From: Kineosporiaceae bacterium
GTDB taxonomy: Bacteria; Actinomycetota; Actinomycetes; Actinomycetales; Kineosporiaceae
Reading direction: 5' to 3'
Length of the DNA stretch: 64,000 bases
NCBI GenBank assembly: GCA_016713225.1
Contig: JADJPO010000011.1
Span: 62,001 to 126,000, forward strand
Of this stretch, positions 36,401 through 45,197 are shown piece by piece. Numbering within the stretch: the stretch's first letter is position 1; each line of letters begins with the position of its first letter. Both the position numbers and the translations under genes were made by a program. The notes beneath the pieces were generated by a model. It was not told the DNA's origin. It searched no databases and saw only the letters and a list, made by a program, of their open reading frames with translations.

Positions 36401-38272
36401 TCAGTCGTCGTCGCGGCCAGGCACCGGGGTGGTCTTCTGTACCTGCATCAGGAACTCGGCGTTGCTCTTGGTGTCCTTCACCCGACCGAGCAGCAGCTCG
36501 ATCGCGGCCTGCGGCTCCAGCGCACCCATCACCCGACGCAGCTTCCAGACGATGTTGAGCTCGTCGCGCGACATCAGGATCTCTTCGCGCCGGGTACCCG
36601 AGGCGTTGACGTCGACCGCCGGGAAGATGCGCTTGTCGGCCAGGTTGCGGCTCAGGCGCAGTTCCATGTTGCCGGTGCCCTTGAACTCCTCGAAGATCAC
36701 CTCGTCCATCTTCGAGCCGGTCTCGACCAGTGCGGTGGCCAGGATGGTCAGCGATCCGCCGTTCTCGATGTTGCGCGCCGCACCGAAGAACCGCTTCGGC
36801 GGGTACAGCGCGCTGGAGTCGACACCGCCGGACAGGATGCGCCCGGATGCCGGGGCCGCCAGGTTGTAGGCGCGGCCCAGACGAGTGATCGAGTCGAGTA
36901 GGACGACGACGTCGTGGCCCAGCTCGACCAGGCGCTTGGCTCGTTCGATGGCCAGCTCGGCGACCGTGGTGTGGTCCTCGGCCGGGCGGTCGAAGGTCGA
37001 GGCGATGACCTCACCCTTGACCGTGCGCTGCATGTCGGTGACCTCTTCGGGCCGCTCGTCGACCAGCACGACCATGAGGTGGCACTCGGGGTTGTTGCGG
37101 GTGATCGCGTTGGCGATCGCCTGCAGGATCAGCGTCTTACCGGCCTTCGGCGGGGAGACGATCAGACCACGCTGCCCCTTGCCGATCGGGGCCACCAGAT
37201 CGATGATCCGGTTGCTCATCTGGCTGGCGTCGGTCTCGAGCCGCAACCGCTCCTGCGGGTAGAGCGGGGTCAGCTTGCCGAATTCGGGGCGTGCCCGTCC
37301 CTCGTCAGGGCCGGCGCCGTTGACGGTGTCGAGGCGTACCAGGGCATTGAACTTCTGGCGGGTGGCCTCGCCCTCGCGCTGTGCCCGCACGGCACCGGTG
37401 ATGGCGTCACCCTTGCGCAGGCCGTGCTTCTTGACCTGACCGAGCGAGACGTACACGTCGTTCGGCCCGGGCAGGTAACCAGAGGTGCGCAGGAAGGCGT
37501 AGTTGTCCAGGACATCGAGGATGCCGGCGACCGGAACCAGGACGTCGTCCTCGGTGATCTCGGTGTCGTCGACCATGCCCGGCCCACCGCCCGGGCCATC
37601 GGGACGCTGGCGGCGCTTGCGGTCGCGGTACCGGCCGCGACGACGCCGGCCACGACCCTCGCCGTCCTCGTCGTCCTCCTCGTGGCGGGTGCTCGGCGCG
37701 CCCTGGCTGCCATTCTGCTGAGCGGGCTGGCCCTGCTGCCGGTTCTGGCCCTCGCGCTGGGGGTCGCGCTGCCCCTCACGCTGGGTATCGCGCTGGCCGT
37801 CACGCTGCGGACGCCGCTCGCGCCGGCGAGCGCCGCCGTCGGCGGTCTCGGCAGTGGTCTCGCTCGTGCCGCTCTGGGCGGCACCGTTCTCGGTGTTGGC
37901 CGGCTGCCGGGACGTCGCGGTCCGGGACGGCGCCGCGTCCTCGCCGGGAGCGGCCGGCGGCGCGGTCTCGACCGCCGCCGCGGGGGCGACCTCGGCGGCG
38001 GGTGCACTCGCGGCACGGCTGGTTCGGGGTGCGCGCTGGGCGCGCTCGCCCTGCAACGGCAAGGATTGCTGTTGGGCACCGCCGCCGCCCTGGCGGGCGC
38101 GGATGGCCTCGAGCAGATCGGACTTGCGCATCCGCGCCGTCCCACTGATGCCGAGTTCTGCTGCTATCGCCTGGAGCTGGGGCAGCCGCAGAGCCGACAG
38201 GCTCCCGCTGCGACCCGACGCGGCAGAGCGCGCCTCGTCCGGGCTTGCGGCGATCTCGGTGATGTCGGTCAC
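36401..38272 (-). CDS. rho: Transcription termination factor Rho
   Basis: A 623-residue protein, GTG 38272. The Rho_N domain (LRLPQLQAIAAELGI, KSDLLEAIRARQ) is followed by a ~170-residue actinobacterial insertion rich in Arg, Gln, Gly and Asp, with repeated QR-(D/E)-x motifs. The RNA-binding domain has GILDVLDNYAFLRTSGYLPG. The ATPase has the P-loop SPPKAGKT, VLLDSITRLGRAYN and the R-loop. It is a hexameric RNA helicase. The insertion binds RNA and widens specificity in relatives. Confidence 0.97.
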   Translation of the reverse strand: MTDITEIAASPDEARSAASGRSGSLSALRLPQLQAIAAELGISGTARMRKSDLLEAIRARQGGGGAQQQSLPLQGERAQRAPRTSRAASAPAAEVAPAAAVETAPPAAPGEDAAPSRTATSRQPANTENGAAQSGTSETTAETADGGARRRERRPQRDGQRDTQREGQRDPQREGQNRQQGQPAQQNGSQGAPSTRHEEDDEDGEGRGRRRRGRYRDRKRRQRPDGPGGGPGMVDDTEITEDDVLVPVAGILDVLDNYAFLRTSGYLPGPNDVYVSLGQVKKHGLRKGDAITGAVRAQREGEATRQKFNALVRLDTVNGAGPDEGRARPEFGKLTPLYPQERLRLETDASQMSNRIIDLVAPIGKGQRGLIVSPPKAGKTLILQAIANAITRNNPECHLMVVLVDERPEEVTDMQRTVKGEVIASTFDRPAEDHTTVAELAIERAKRLVELGHDVVVLLDSITRLGRAYNLAAPASGRILSGGVDSSALYPPKRFFGAARNIENGGSLTILATALVETGSKMDEVIFEEFKGTGNMELRLSRNLADKRIFPAVDVNASGTRREEILMSRDELNIVWKLRRVMGALEPQAAIELLLGRVKDTKSNAEFLMQVQKTTPVPGRDDD

Positions 38273-38323
38273 GTGTATCCCTTCCCCTCCCCACCGTCAC
38301 AACGGATGAGGGAGCGGGTCGAC

Positions 38324-38342
38324 GTCCGGGAGAGTCCCGGAC
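38324..38342 (-). promoter_or_regulatory. Hairpin in the rho 5' leader
   Basis: GTCCGGGA pairs perfectly with TCCCGGAC around a 3-base loop, 52 bases upstream of the rho start. A leader hairpin fits autoregulation of rho seen in other bacteria, but the mechanism here is unproven. Confidence 0.45.
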
Positions 38343-38510
38343 CTACGAAAGGCCGCGCAAAGACGCATGGAGCGTTGGGAAGAGCGCGGTGATTTCAGCG
38401 GCTGGGGCTCTTGGTGAGAGCCACCGAGCGGCTGCGTACACACTGTAACACCGCCCTGCTGGCCCGGCGCCACCAGCCCACGCGGTGTCGCACCGTGCCC
38501 AGGACCGCTC

Positions 38511-38554
38511 GGATCGGCATCGGATCGGCATCGGATCGGCATCGGATCGGCGTC
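38511..38554. repeat. Four 11-bp tandem repeats abutting the thrB stop
   Basis: GGATCGGCATC occurs at 38511, 38522 and 38533, with GGATCGGCGTC at 38544. The last unit runs into the TGA of thrB (complement at 38553-38555). Because 11 bp is close to one helical turn, the repeats are phased on one face of the DNA. Confidence 0.85.
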
Positions 38555-39542
38555 AGACCAGCACGGTGCCCGTGGTGTCGACCGGCAGCGACAGCACCAA
38601 CCACTCGCCCACCCCACGGCCGACGCCGTCCGGGGTCTGAGCCAGGGCGTCCCGCACCGCAGACAGCGGCGCGTCGCCCTCGCCGAGGACCAGCAGGCTC
38701 GGCCCGGCCCCGGACACCACAGCGGCCACTCCCCGAGCTCGCACGGCCGCGAGCAGAGCGGCCGTCTGCGGCATCGCCGGCGCGCGCTGCTGCTGATGCA
38801 GCCGATCCTCCGTCGCAGCGAACAGCAGGTCGAGGCGATGACCGATGGCATGAGTCAACAACGCCGAGCGACCAGCGTTGAACGCAGCGTCAGAATGTGG
38901 AATCAGTTGCGGCAGCATGGCTCTCGCGCGCGAGGTGGCCAGTTCGACGTCCGGCACGCAGACCACTGCGCGTAGTTGAGACGCAACCGGAAGTGACACG
39001 GTGCGCGGGTGACCCGACTGATCGCCCCACGAGAGGGTGCACCCCCCGAACAAGGCCGCCGAGGCATTGTCGGGGTGGCCCTCGGCGGCGGTCGCCAACG
39101 CGAAGATCGCCTCGTCGTCCAGCAGGTGCGGTTCGGCGAGCAGGCCTCGGGCCAGCACCAGACCGACCGCGATGGCGGCGGCCGAGGATCCCAGCCCGCG
39201 CCCGTGCGGTATCGCGTTGTGACACGTCAGGTGCAGACCGGGCGCCGGGGCCGGCGCGCCGCCCGCCGCGACGGCGTGGGCCAGCCCGGCCCGCAGCGAC
39301 CGGACCACCAGATGATCCTCGGTGAGCGGGACGGCGTCCTTGCCCTGGCCCGAGACCTCGACCCGCACCGTCGGCTCACCCGGCACCGGCCGGTAGGCCT
39401 CGACCGAGACCTCGTCGTGCAGGTCCAGGGCCAGCGCCATGCTGTCGAACCCGGGGCCGAGGTTGGCGCTGGAGGCCGGGGTCCGGGCGCGCACGGCGAC
39501 CCCGTACCGGACGGCGGCGGCGTGGGGCAGGCCGCTGGTCAC
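38553..39542 (-). CDS. thrB: Homoserine kinase
   Basis: A 329-residue GHMP kinase, GTG 39542, 10 bases after hom. Motifs are SSANLGPGFDSMALAL, the phosphate loop IPHGRGLGSSAAAIA, EGHPDNASAALFGG and SGAGPSLLVL. It phosphorylates homoserine for threonine synthesis. The expected thrC between hom and thrB is absent. Confidence 0.95.
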   Translation of the reverse strand: MTSGLPHAAAVRYGVAVRARTPASSANLGPGFDSMALALDLHDEVSVEAYRPVPGEPTVRVEVSGQGKDAVPLTEDHLVVRSLRAGLAHAVAAGGAPAPAPGLHLTCHNAIPHGRGLGSSAAAIAVGLVLARGLLAEPHLLDDEAIFALATAAEGHPDNASAALFGGCTLSWGDQSGHPRTVSLPVASQLRAVVCVPDVELATSRARAMLPQLIPHSDAAFNAGRSALLTHAIGHRLDLLFAATEDRLHQQQRAPAMPQTAALLAAVRARGVAAVVSGAGPSLLVLGEGDAPLSAVRDALAQTPDGVGRGVGEWLVLSLPVDTTGTVLV

Positions 39543-39552
39543 CGCTGCGCGC

Positions 39553-40917
39553 TCACTGCTCGACCCGCATCACACTCTGCACGCCCTCGACGATGTCCAG
39601 CGAGGCGAGCGCCTCGACGGTGGCGGCCAACGCGGCGTCCGGGGCGGTGTGGGTGACCACGACCAGAGCAGCGCGGCCGGCATGTGCGTCGAGCCCGTCG
39701 GCCACACCCTCGGCCGTACGGCCCAGCTGCTGCTGGCGCACGGTCTCGATCGAGACCTGGTGATCGGCGAAGACCTGCGCCACCGCCGCGAGCACCCCCG
39801 GGCGATCGGCCACGTCGAGGCTGATGTGATAGCGCGTGGGCACCTCGCCCATCGGGCGCACCGGCAGGTCGGCGTGGGCCGACTCCCCCGGCCCACGACC
39901 CCCGGCGACCCGGTTGCGCGCCACGCTGATCACATCACCCAGGACGGCGCTGGCGGTCGGTTGCCCCCCGGCCCCGCGGCCGTAGAACATCAGCTGCCCG
40001 GCGGCCTCGGACTCGACGAACACGGCGTTGTACGCCTCACGAACCCCACCCAGCGGGTGACTGCGCGGGATCATCGCCGGGTGAACGCGCACCGAAACCC
40101 CCTCGCGCACAACACCATCGGCATCGGCGGAGGAGGTCCGCTCGCAGATCGCGAGCAGCTTGACGACGGCCCCGAGCTGGTCGGCGCCCGCCACGTCGGC
40201 AGCGGTCACGCCCGTGATGCCCTCGCGATGCACGTCGGCCGCACTCACCCGGGTGTGGAAGGCCAAGCTGGCCAGGATCGCGGCCTTGGCAGCGGCGTCG
40301 AAGCCCTCGACATCGGCGGTCGGGTCGGCCTCGGCGTAGCCGAGCGCCTGTGCCTGGGCCACCGCCTCGGCGAAGGACATGCCCGAGGTGTCCATCTTGT
40401 CGAGCACGTAGTTGGTGGTGCCGTTGACGATGCCGAGCACCTTGTTGACCCGGTCACCGGCCAGCGACTCGCGCAGCGGGCGCAACAGCGGGATCGCCCC
40501 GGCCACCGCCGCCTCGAAGTACAGATCGACGCCGTGCTCGGCCGCGGCGGCGTACAGCGTCGGGCCGTCCTCGGCCAGCAGCACCTTGTTGGCCGTGACC
40601 ACCCCTGCTCCGGCGGCCATGCCGGCCAGGATCAGGCTGCGGGCCGGCTCGATGCCGCCGATCACCTCGATCACGATGTCGGCGTCCTTGACCAGGGCGT
40701 CGGCGTCCGTCGTGAACAGCTCGGCCGGCACGTCCAGGCCGCGCCGGCGGCCGATGCGGCGCACGGCGATGCCGGACAGTTCCAGCCTCGCGCCCACGCG
40801 CCGGGAGAGCTCGTCAGCGTGCCGGGTGAGCAACCGAGCCACCTCGGTGCCGACCACGCCACAGCCGAGCAGCGCCACCTTGAGTGACTGCCCGCCGTCC
40901 TGACCGTTCACACTCAC
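39553..40917 (-). CDS. hom: Homoserine dehydrogenase with ACT domain
   Basis: A 454-residue protein, GTG 40917. NAD(P) binding is VALLGCGVVGTEVARLL; catalytic-domain motifs include EAAVAGAIPLLRPLRESLAGD, NGTTNYVLDKM and EADPTADVEGFDAAAKAAILA. A C-terminal ACT domain (about 360-440) gives threonine feedback in the family. It makes homoserine for Thr and Met. In most actinobacteria lysA precedes it; here argS does. Confidence 0.96.
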   Translation of the reverse strand: MSVNGQDGGQSLKVALLGCGVVGTEVARLLTRHADELSRRVGARLELSGIAVRRIGRRRGLDVPAELFTTDADALVKDADIVIEVIGGIEPARSLILAGMAAGAGVVTANKVLLAEDGPTLYAAAAEHGVDLYFEAAVAGAIPLLRPLRESLAGDRVNKVLGIVNGTTNYVLDKMDTSGMSFAEAVAQAQALGYAEADPTADVEGFDAAAKAAILASLAFHTRVSAADVHREGITGVTAADVAGADQLGAVVKLLAICERTSSADADGVVREGVSVRVHPAMIPRSHPLGGVREAYNAVFVESEAAGQLMFYGRGAGGQPTASAVLGDVISVARNRVAGGRGPGESAHADLPVRPMGEVPTRYHISLDVADRPGVLAAVAQVFADHQVSIETVRQQQLGRTAEGVADGLDAHAGRAALVVVTHTAPDAALAATVEALASLDIVEGVQSVMRVEQ

Positions 40918-41050
40918 CAGTCCTCACCCTCGCCCGAGCGGCACCGGGCCGCGCACTGACACCTTACGGAAGCCGGACGCCGCACCCGACCGGGCACGTG
41001 ACCGGGCACTCGACGTCGGGTTGCGGGTACCGGCTGCCACGCCGGGGCGT

Positions 41051-42721
41051 TCACATCCGGTCCGGTGCGCTGACCCCCAGCAGCCCCAGGCCGTTGGCCA
41101 GCACCGTACGCGTCGCCTCCGACAGCCACAGGCGGGTGCGGTGCACATCGGTGACCGCTTCCTCGGCACGCGGGGTGACCCGGCAGTTCTCGTACCAGCG
41201 ATGCGACAAGCCGGCCAGTTCCTCCAGGTAGCGGGCCACCCGGTGGGGTTCGCGCAGTTCGGCGGCCTGGGTGATCACTCGCGAGAACTCCCCCAGGGCG
41301 GCCAGCAGCACCGCCTCGCTCTCGTGCTCGAGCAGCGCGGGGTCGAAGGCGTCCTCGCGGCGTACCCCGGCCTCGGCGGCGTTGCGCGCCACGGCGGCCA
41401 GGCGGGCATGGGCGTAGCGGACGTAGTGCACCGGGTTGTCGTTGGTGGCCCGGGTCAGCAGGTCGAGGTCGATGTCGATGCTGGAGTCGGCGGCCGAGCG
41501 CGCCAGGGCGTAGCGCGCGGCGTCCACCCCGACCGCGTCGACCAGGTCCTCCATCGTCACGACGGTGCCGGCCCGCTTGCTCATGCGCACCGGGACGCCG
41601 TCCTTGACCAGGTTCACCATCTGGCCGATCAGGATCTCGAGGTTCTCACCCGGGGTATCCCCGAACGCGGCGCACATCGCCATCATGCGGCCGATGTAGC
41701 CGTGGTGGTCGGCGCCCAGCATGATGATGACCCGGTCGAAGCCGCGCTCGCGCTTGTCCAGGTAGTAGGCGAGATCGCCTGCGATATAGGCGGTTTCGCC
41801 GTTTCCCTTGATGACCGGACGATCCTTGTCGTCGCCCAGGTCGGTGGTGCGCAGCCAGGTGGCGCCGTCCTGCTCGAAGATCCGGCCCAGGCCGCGCAGT
41901 CGGTCGATGGCCCGCTCCACCGCGCCCGAGGTGTAGAGGTCGTTCTCGTGGAAGTAGACGTCGAAGTCGACGCCGAAGTCGTGCAGGTCGGCCTTGATCT
42001 CCTCGAACATCTGCGCCACACCGTGCGCGCGGAACACCTCCTGAGCCGCGGCGTCGTCCAGCTCGCGCGGGTCGGGGTCCCCGGCGGCGGCCACCTCGGC
42101 CAGCACAGCCTGGGCGATCTCGGTGATGTAGTCGCCGCCGTAGCCGTCCTCGGGCACCGGCAGGCCGCGGGCAGCGGCGAGCAACGACCGGGCGAACCGG
42201 TCGATCTGGGCGCCGTGGTCGTTGAAGTAGTACTCCCGGGCCACTTCGGCGCCCACGGCCTGCAGGATGCGCGCCAGGCTGTCGCCGACCGCCGCCCATC
42301 GGGTACCGCCCAGGTGCAGCGGCCCGGTCGGGTTGGCCGAGACGAACTCCAGGTTCAGCTTCTGCCCCGCGAGCGTGGCGGTGCGCCCGTACGCGCCGCC
42401 GGCCTCGACGATGGTGCGGGCCAGTTCACCGGCGGCCGCGGCGTCCAGCACGATGTTCAGGAACCCCGGGCCGGCGACGTCCACGCTCTTGATGCCGGGC
42501 ACCTCGCCCAGCCGGACGGCGAGCGCCGCAGCGACCTCACGCGGCGGGCGACCGGCCTGCTTGGCCAATTGCAGCGCGATGTTCGTGGCCCAGTCACCGT
42601 GCTCGCGCTGCCGGGGACGCTCCACGCGCACCTCGTCGGGGACGACGACGGTGAGCTCGCCCGCGGCGACCGCAGCGAGCAGGCAGGAACGGAGAGCGTC
42701 GGAGAGCTGGGCGGGATTCAC
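41051..42721 (-). CDS. argS: Arginyl-tRNA synthetase
   Basis: A 556-residue class I synthetase. GTG 42721 starts VNPAQLSDALRSCLL; the open frame extends 17 codons further, but those look like leader. The HIGH-type motif is ANPTGPLHLGGTRWAAVGD, the KMSKS loop reads VRMSKRAGT, and the C-terminal DALR domain follows. It begins the minus-strand essential block. A tRNA-Arg(CCG) lies 5.6 kb away. Confidence 0.96.
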   Translation of the reverse strand: MNPAQLSDALRSCLLAAVAAGELTVVVPDEVRVERPRQREHGDWATNIALQLAKQAGRPPREVAAALAVRLGEVPGIKSVDVAGPGFLNIVLDAAAAGELARTIVEAGGAYGRTATLAGQKLNLEFVSANPTGPLHLGGTRWAAVGDSLARILQAVGAEVAREYYFNDHGAQIDRFARSLLAAARGLPVPEDGYGGDYITEIAQAVLAEVAAAGDPDPRELDDAAAQEVFRAHGVAQMFEEIKADLHDFGVDFDVYFHENDLYTSGAVERAIDRLRGLGRIFEQDGATWLRTTDLGDDKDRPVIKGNGETAYIAGDLAYYLDKRERGFDRVIIMLGADHHGYIGRMMAMCAAFGDTPGENLEILIGQMVNLVKDGVPVRMSKRAGTVVTMEDLVDAVGVDAARYALARSAADSSIDIDLDLLTRATNDNPVHYVRYAHARLAAVARNAAEAGVRREDAFDPALLEHESEAVLLAALGEFSRVITQAAELREPHRVARYLEELAGLSHRWYENCRVTPRAEEAVTDVHRTRLWLSEATRTVLANGLGLLGVSAPDRM

Positions 42722-42783
42722 CCGCTCAGGGTACGCGGTCGGCCCGACCGGACGACGCGATGAATGATGCATCAGGCACCTCG

Positions 42784-43929
42784 TCAGATGCCCGGCGTGC
42801 GGTAGTCCATCACCCGGATCGGCTCGACGATGCCCACCGTGTCGGCGAAGTTGTGCAACCGGATGGACAGTGTCTCGGTGACCAGTTCGCCCTTGCGCAC
42901 CAACGGCATCCCGGTGCGGGTCATCACATCCTGTTCGAGCTCCATGCCGTCGCGCAGCTGCCCGACCGTGATCTCACGCAGGATGCCGACCCGCCGGGCC
43001 AGGACATGGGTCGCGCGGCCGAGCGCCTGCAACAACTGCTTGGGGTAGCGACCGGAACGCTCCACCCGACCGACGGCATGCTCGGGATCGTCGACGGCGT
43101 AGTGAGCGCTCACGGTGGCCACGGACACACAGAAGATCAGTTGGGCCGAACTCGCTTCTGCCGGTGGGGCATCCTCGGGTGTCAGCGGCTGGGCGCCGAT
43201 CCACTTCGCCACCCGCTCGAGCCGCGGGATCCGCTCCAGCATCGCCCGGGCAGCGCCTGGGTGACCGGCATAGATGGCGCGGTGCTCAGGGGTCAGGTCG
43301 AGGCCGCGGTAGGCCCGTTCGAGCACCTCGGTGGGCACGGCCAGGCAGCCGAGCTGACTCAACCGGGCGGCCAGGGGCAATTCCCACTCCCGGTCCAGAC
43401 CGAGCGAGGAGCTGACGGCGCTGACCAGGCCCTTGATCTGCGTGGCGCGCGCGAAGGCGAGCGGGGCGGTGCCGGCCATCAGCTCGGTCAGCATGTCGAC
43501 CGAGCCACGCACCGTGCGCTCGAGCAGCTGGCGCTCCGAGATCACCAGGTGATGCTGCGCGATGGCGCGATCGAGAGCATTCGTGAGGATCTGGGGTGGG
43601 CAGGGTTTGGTCAGGAACCCGAACAGGCCGGCCTCGTTGACCGCGGTGATGGTCGACTCCAGATCGGCCTGCCCACTCAGCACCAGGGCCACCGCATCGG
43701 GGTCGAGGTGACGTGCCTCGGTGAGGAATTGAGCGCCGTTCATACCGGGCATCATCATGTCCGAGACGATCACGGCGAACGGCATACCCGCCTCGCTCGC
43801 CTCCCGCATCAGCGCCAGGGCGGCCGCTCCCGAGTCGGCCACGCTGAGGTCGTAGCGGCCCGACAAGGTGCGGCGGAGGGCATCGAGCACGCGCGGCTCG
43901 TCGTCCACCATCAAGATCCGCGGGCTCAT
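42784..43929 (-). CDS. Response regulator with degenerate HD-GYP-like output
   Basis: A 381-residue protein, ATG 43929. The receiver domain is intact: ILMVDDEPRVLDALRR, phospho-acceptor Asp in VIVSDMMMPGMNG, and FLTKPCPPQ. The output (about 150-330) resembles an HD-GYP fold (LAARLSQLGCLAVP, HPGAARAMLERIPRLERVAKWI), but the HD metal pair and GYP are not preserved, so c-di-GMP hydrolysis is unlikely. A PilZ-like or unknown C-terminus follows. It is divergent from the HDOD regulator and kinase, which probably share the signal. Confidence 0.75.
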   Translation of the reverse strand: MSPRILMVDDEPRVLDALRRTLSGRYDLSVADSGAAALALMREASEAGMPFAVIVSDMMMPGMNGAQFLTEARHLDPDAVALVLSGQADLESTITAVNEAGLFGFLTKPCPPQILTNALDRAIAQHHLVISERQLLERTVRGSVDMLTELMAGTAPLAFARATQIKGLVSAVSSSLGLDREWELPLAARLSQLGCLAVPTEVLERAYRGLDLTPEHRAIYAGHPGAARAMLERIPRLERVAKWIGAQPLTPEDAPPAEASSAQLIFCVSVATVSAHYAVDDPEHAVGRVERSGRYPKQLLQALGRATHVLARRVGILREITVGQLRDGMELEQDVMTRTGMPLVRKGELVTETLSIRLHNFADTVGIVEPIRVMDYRTPGI

Positions 43930-44111
43930 GGGCACCCTCTGTCTCGCGAGCAACTCCTCCGGATTCGTCCGAAGTGCTGCGCCACCGGTCCTCGGGGGGC
44001 ACACGGCGCCCACCCGCAACGGTCATCGTCAGCTGACCGGTACGCCTTGACCGGCCGTGCCGGTGGAGCCGAGACGAATCCGTCGGGTCAAGGCTCGCGA
44101 CGATCGCGCCG

Positions 44112-45197
44112 ATGATCAGCGTGTCGATGGATCAGGCTGGTGGAGCAGGAGAGACCTCGGTGACCTCGCGCGCACGTGTGCTGTTCGTGGACGACGAACC
44201 GCACCTGCTCGCGGGCCTGCGCCGCAGCCTGCACACCCGCGGCGTCGGGTGGCAGATCAGCTTCGCCGCCTCCGGCGCCGAAGCACTCGACATCATGAGC
44301 GCCGAACCTTGCGACGTGGTGATCTCGGACATGCGCATGCCGGGCATGGACGGCGCCCAACTGCTCGGCCGGACCCGCGCGGCCCACCCCGGCACGGTGC
44401 GGTTCGTGCTGTCCGGAGAGGCAGATCGGGACGCCGTGCTGGCCTCGGCCGCTGTGGCGCACCAGTTCTTCGCCAAGCCGTGCGACGTGGAGAACATCAT
44501 CGCGGTGGTCGACCGGGTGCTCACCCTGCGCTCGGAGCTGGACGGCCCGCGGGTACGCGACCTGCTCGGCGGGATCGGTCCCCTGCCGATGCTGCCCGAC
44601 ACGCATGCAGCGCTCACGGACGCGGTGGCCTGCACCGATTGCGCCGATCAGACGGCGCCTCGGATCCTGACGACGGACATCGCCGGGTGCGCCGAGGTAC
44701 TGCGACTGACCAACTCGGCGTTCTTCGGCGTGCCGCGTCGCTTCGAGACCGTGGCGCAGGCGATCTCGCTGCTGGGGCCCGAGACCTTGCAGGCGCTGGT
44801 GACCGGTGGAGCGATGTTCCGCGAGGTCGCACCAGGTGGCGAGACGAACCTCGAGTCGCTGAACCACCGTGCCCGGCAACGGGTCGAGCTGGTGCAGCGG
44901 ATCGCGCACGGTCAGCAGTGGTCGGATGCCGAGATGGCACGGACCGCGCTGGCGGCTCTGGTGATGGACATCGGGACGCTCGCCCTGGCCAGTGGCGACG
45001 ATTCGCCGGTGCAGACCACTTGCCCCCCTTCCCAACTGAGTTCATACCTGTTGGCGCTGTGGGGATTCGGTGAGGACGTCGTGACCCTGGTGGCCGGTGT
45101 CTCGAGCGACGGGGAAGCCCGCAGCGACCGGGCGGCGCAGGCGCTGCGCGCTGCCGACCGTGCCCTGCGGGCCGTGTCTGCCGAGAGCGTGGGGTGA
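44112..45197 (+). CDS. Response regulator with HDOD output
   Basis: A 361-residue protein, ATG 44112 (ATG 44127 possible). The receiver has VLFVDDEPHLLAGLRRSL, acceptor Asp in VVISDMRMPGMDGAQLL, and FFAKPCDVENI. The output (about 145-330) is HDOD: LRLTNSAFFGVPRRFETVAQAISLLGPETLQALV. HDOD modules lack catalytic metal ligands and act as protein-interaction outputs. It overlaps the kinase by 4 bases (GTGA), so they are co-translated. Confidence 0.82.
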   Translation: MISVSMDQAGGAGETSVTSRARVLFVDDEPHLLAGLRRSLHTRGVGWQISFAASGAEALDIMSAEPCDVVISDMRMPGMDGAQLLGRTRAAHPGTVRFVLSGEADRDAVLASAAVAHQFFAKPCDVENIIAVVDRVLTLRSELDGPRVRDLLGGIGPLPMLPDTHAALTDAVACTDCADQTAPRILTTDIAGCAEVLRLTNSAFFGVPRRFETVAQAISLLGPETLQALVTGGAMFREVAPGGETNLESLNHRARQRVELVQRIAHGQQWSDAEMARTALAALVMDIGTLALASGDDSPVQTTCPPSQLSSYLLALWGFGEDVVTLVAGVSSDGEARSDRAAQALRAADRALRAVSAESVG

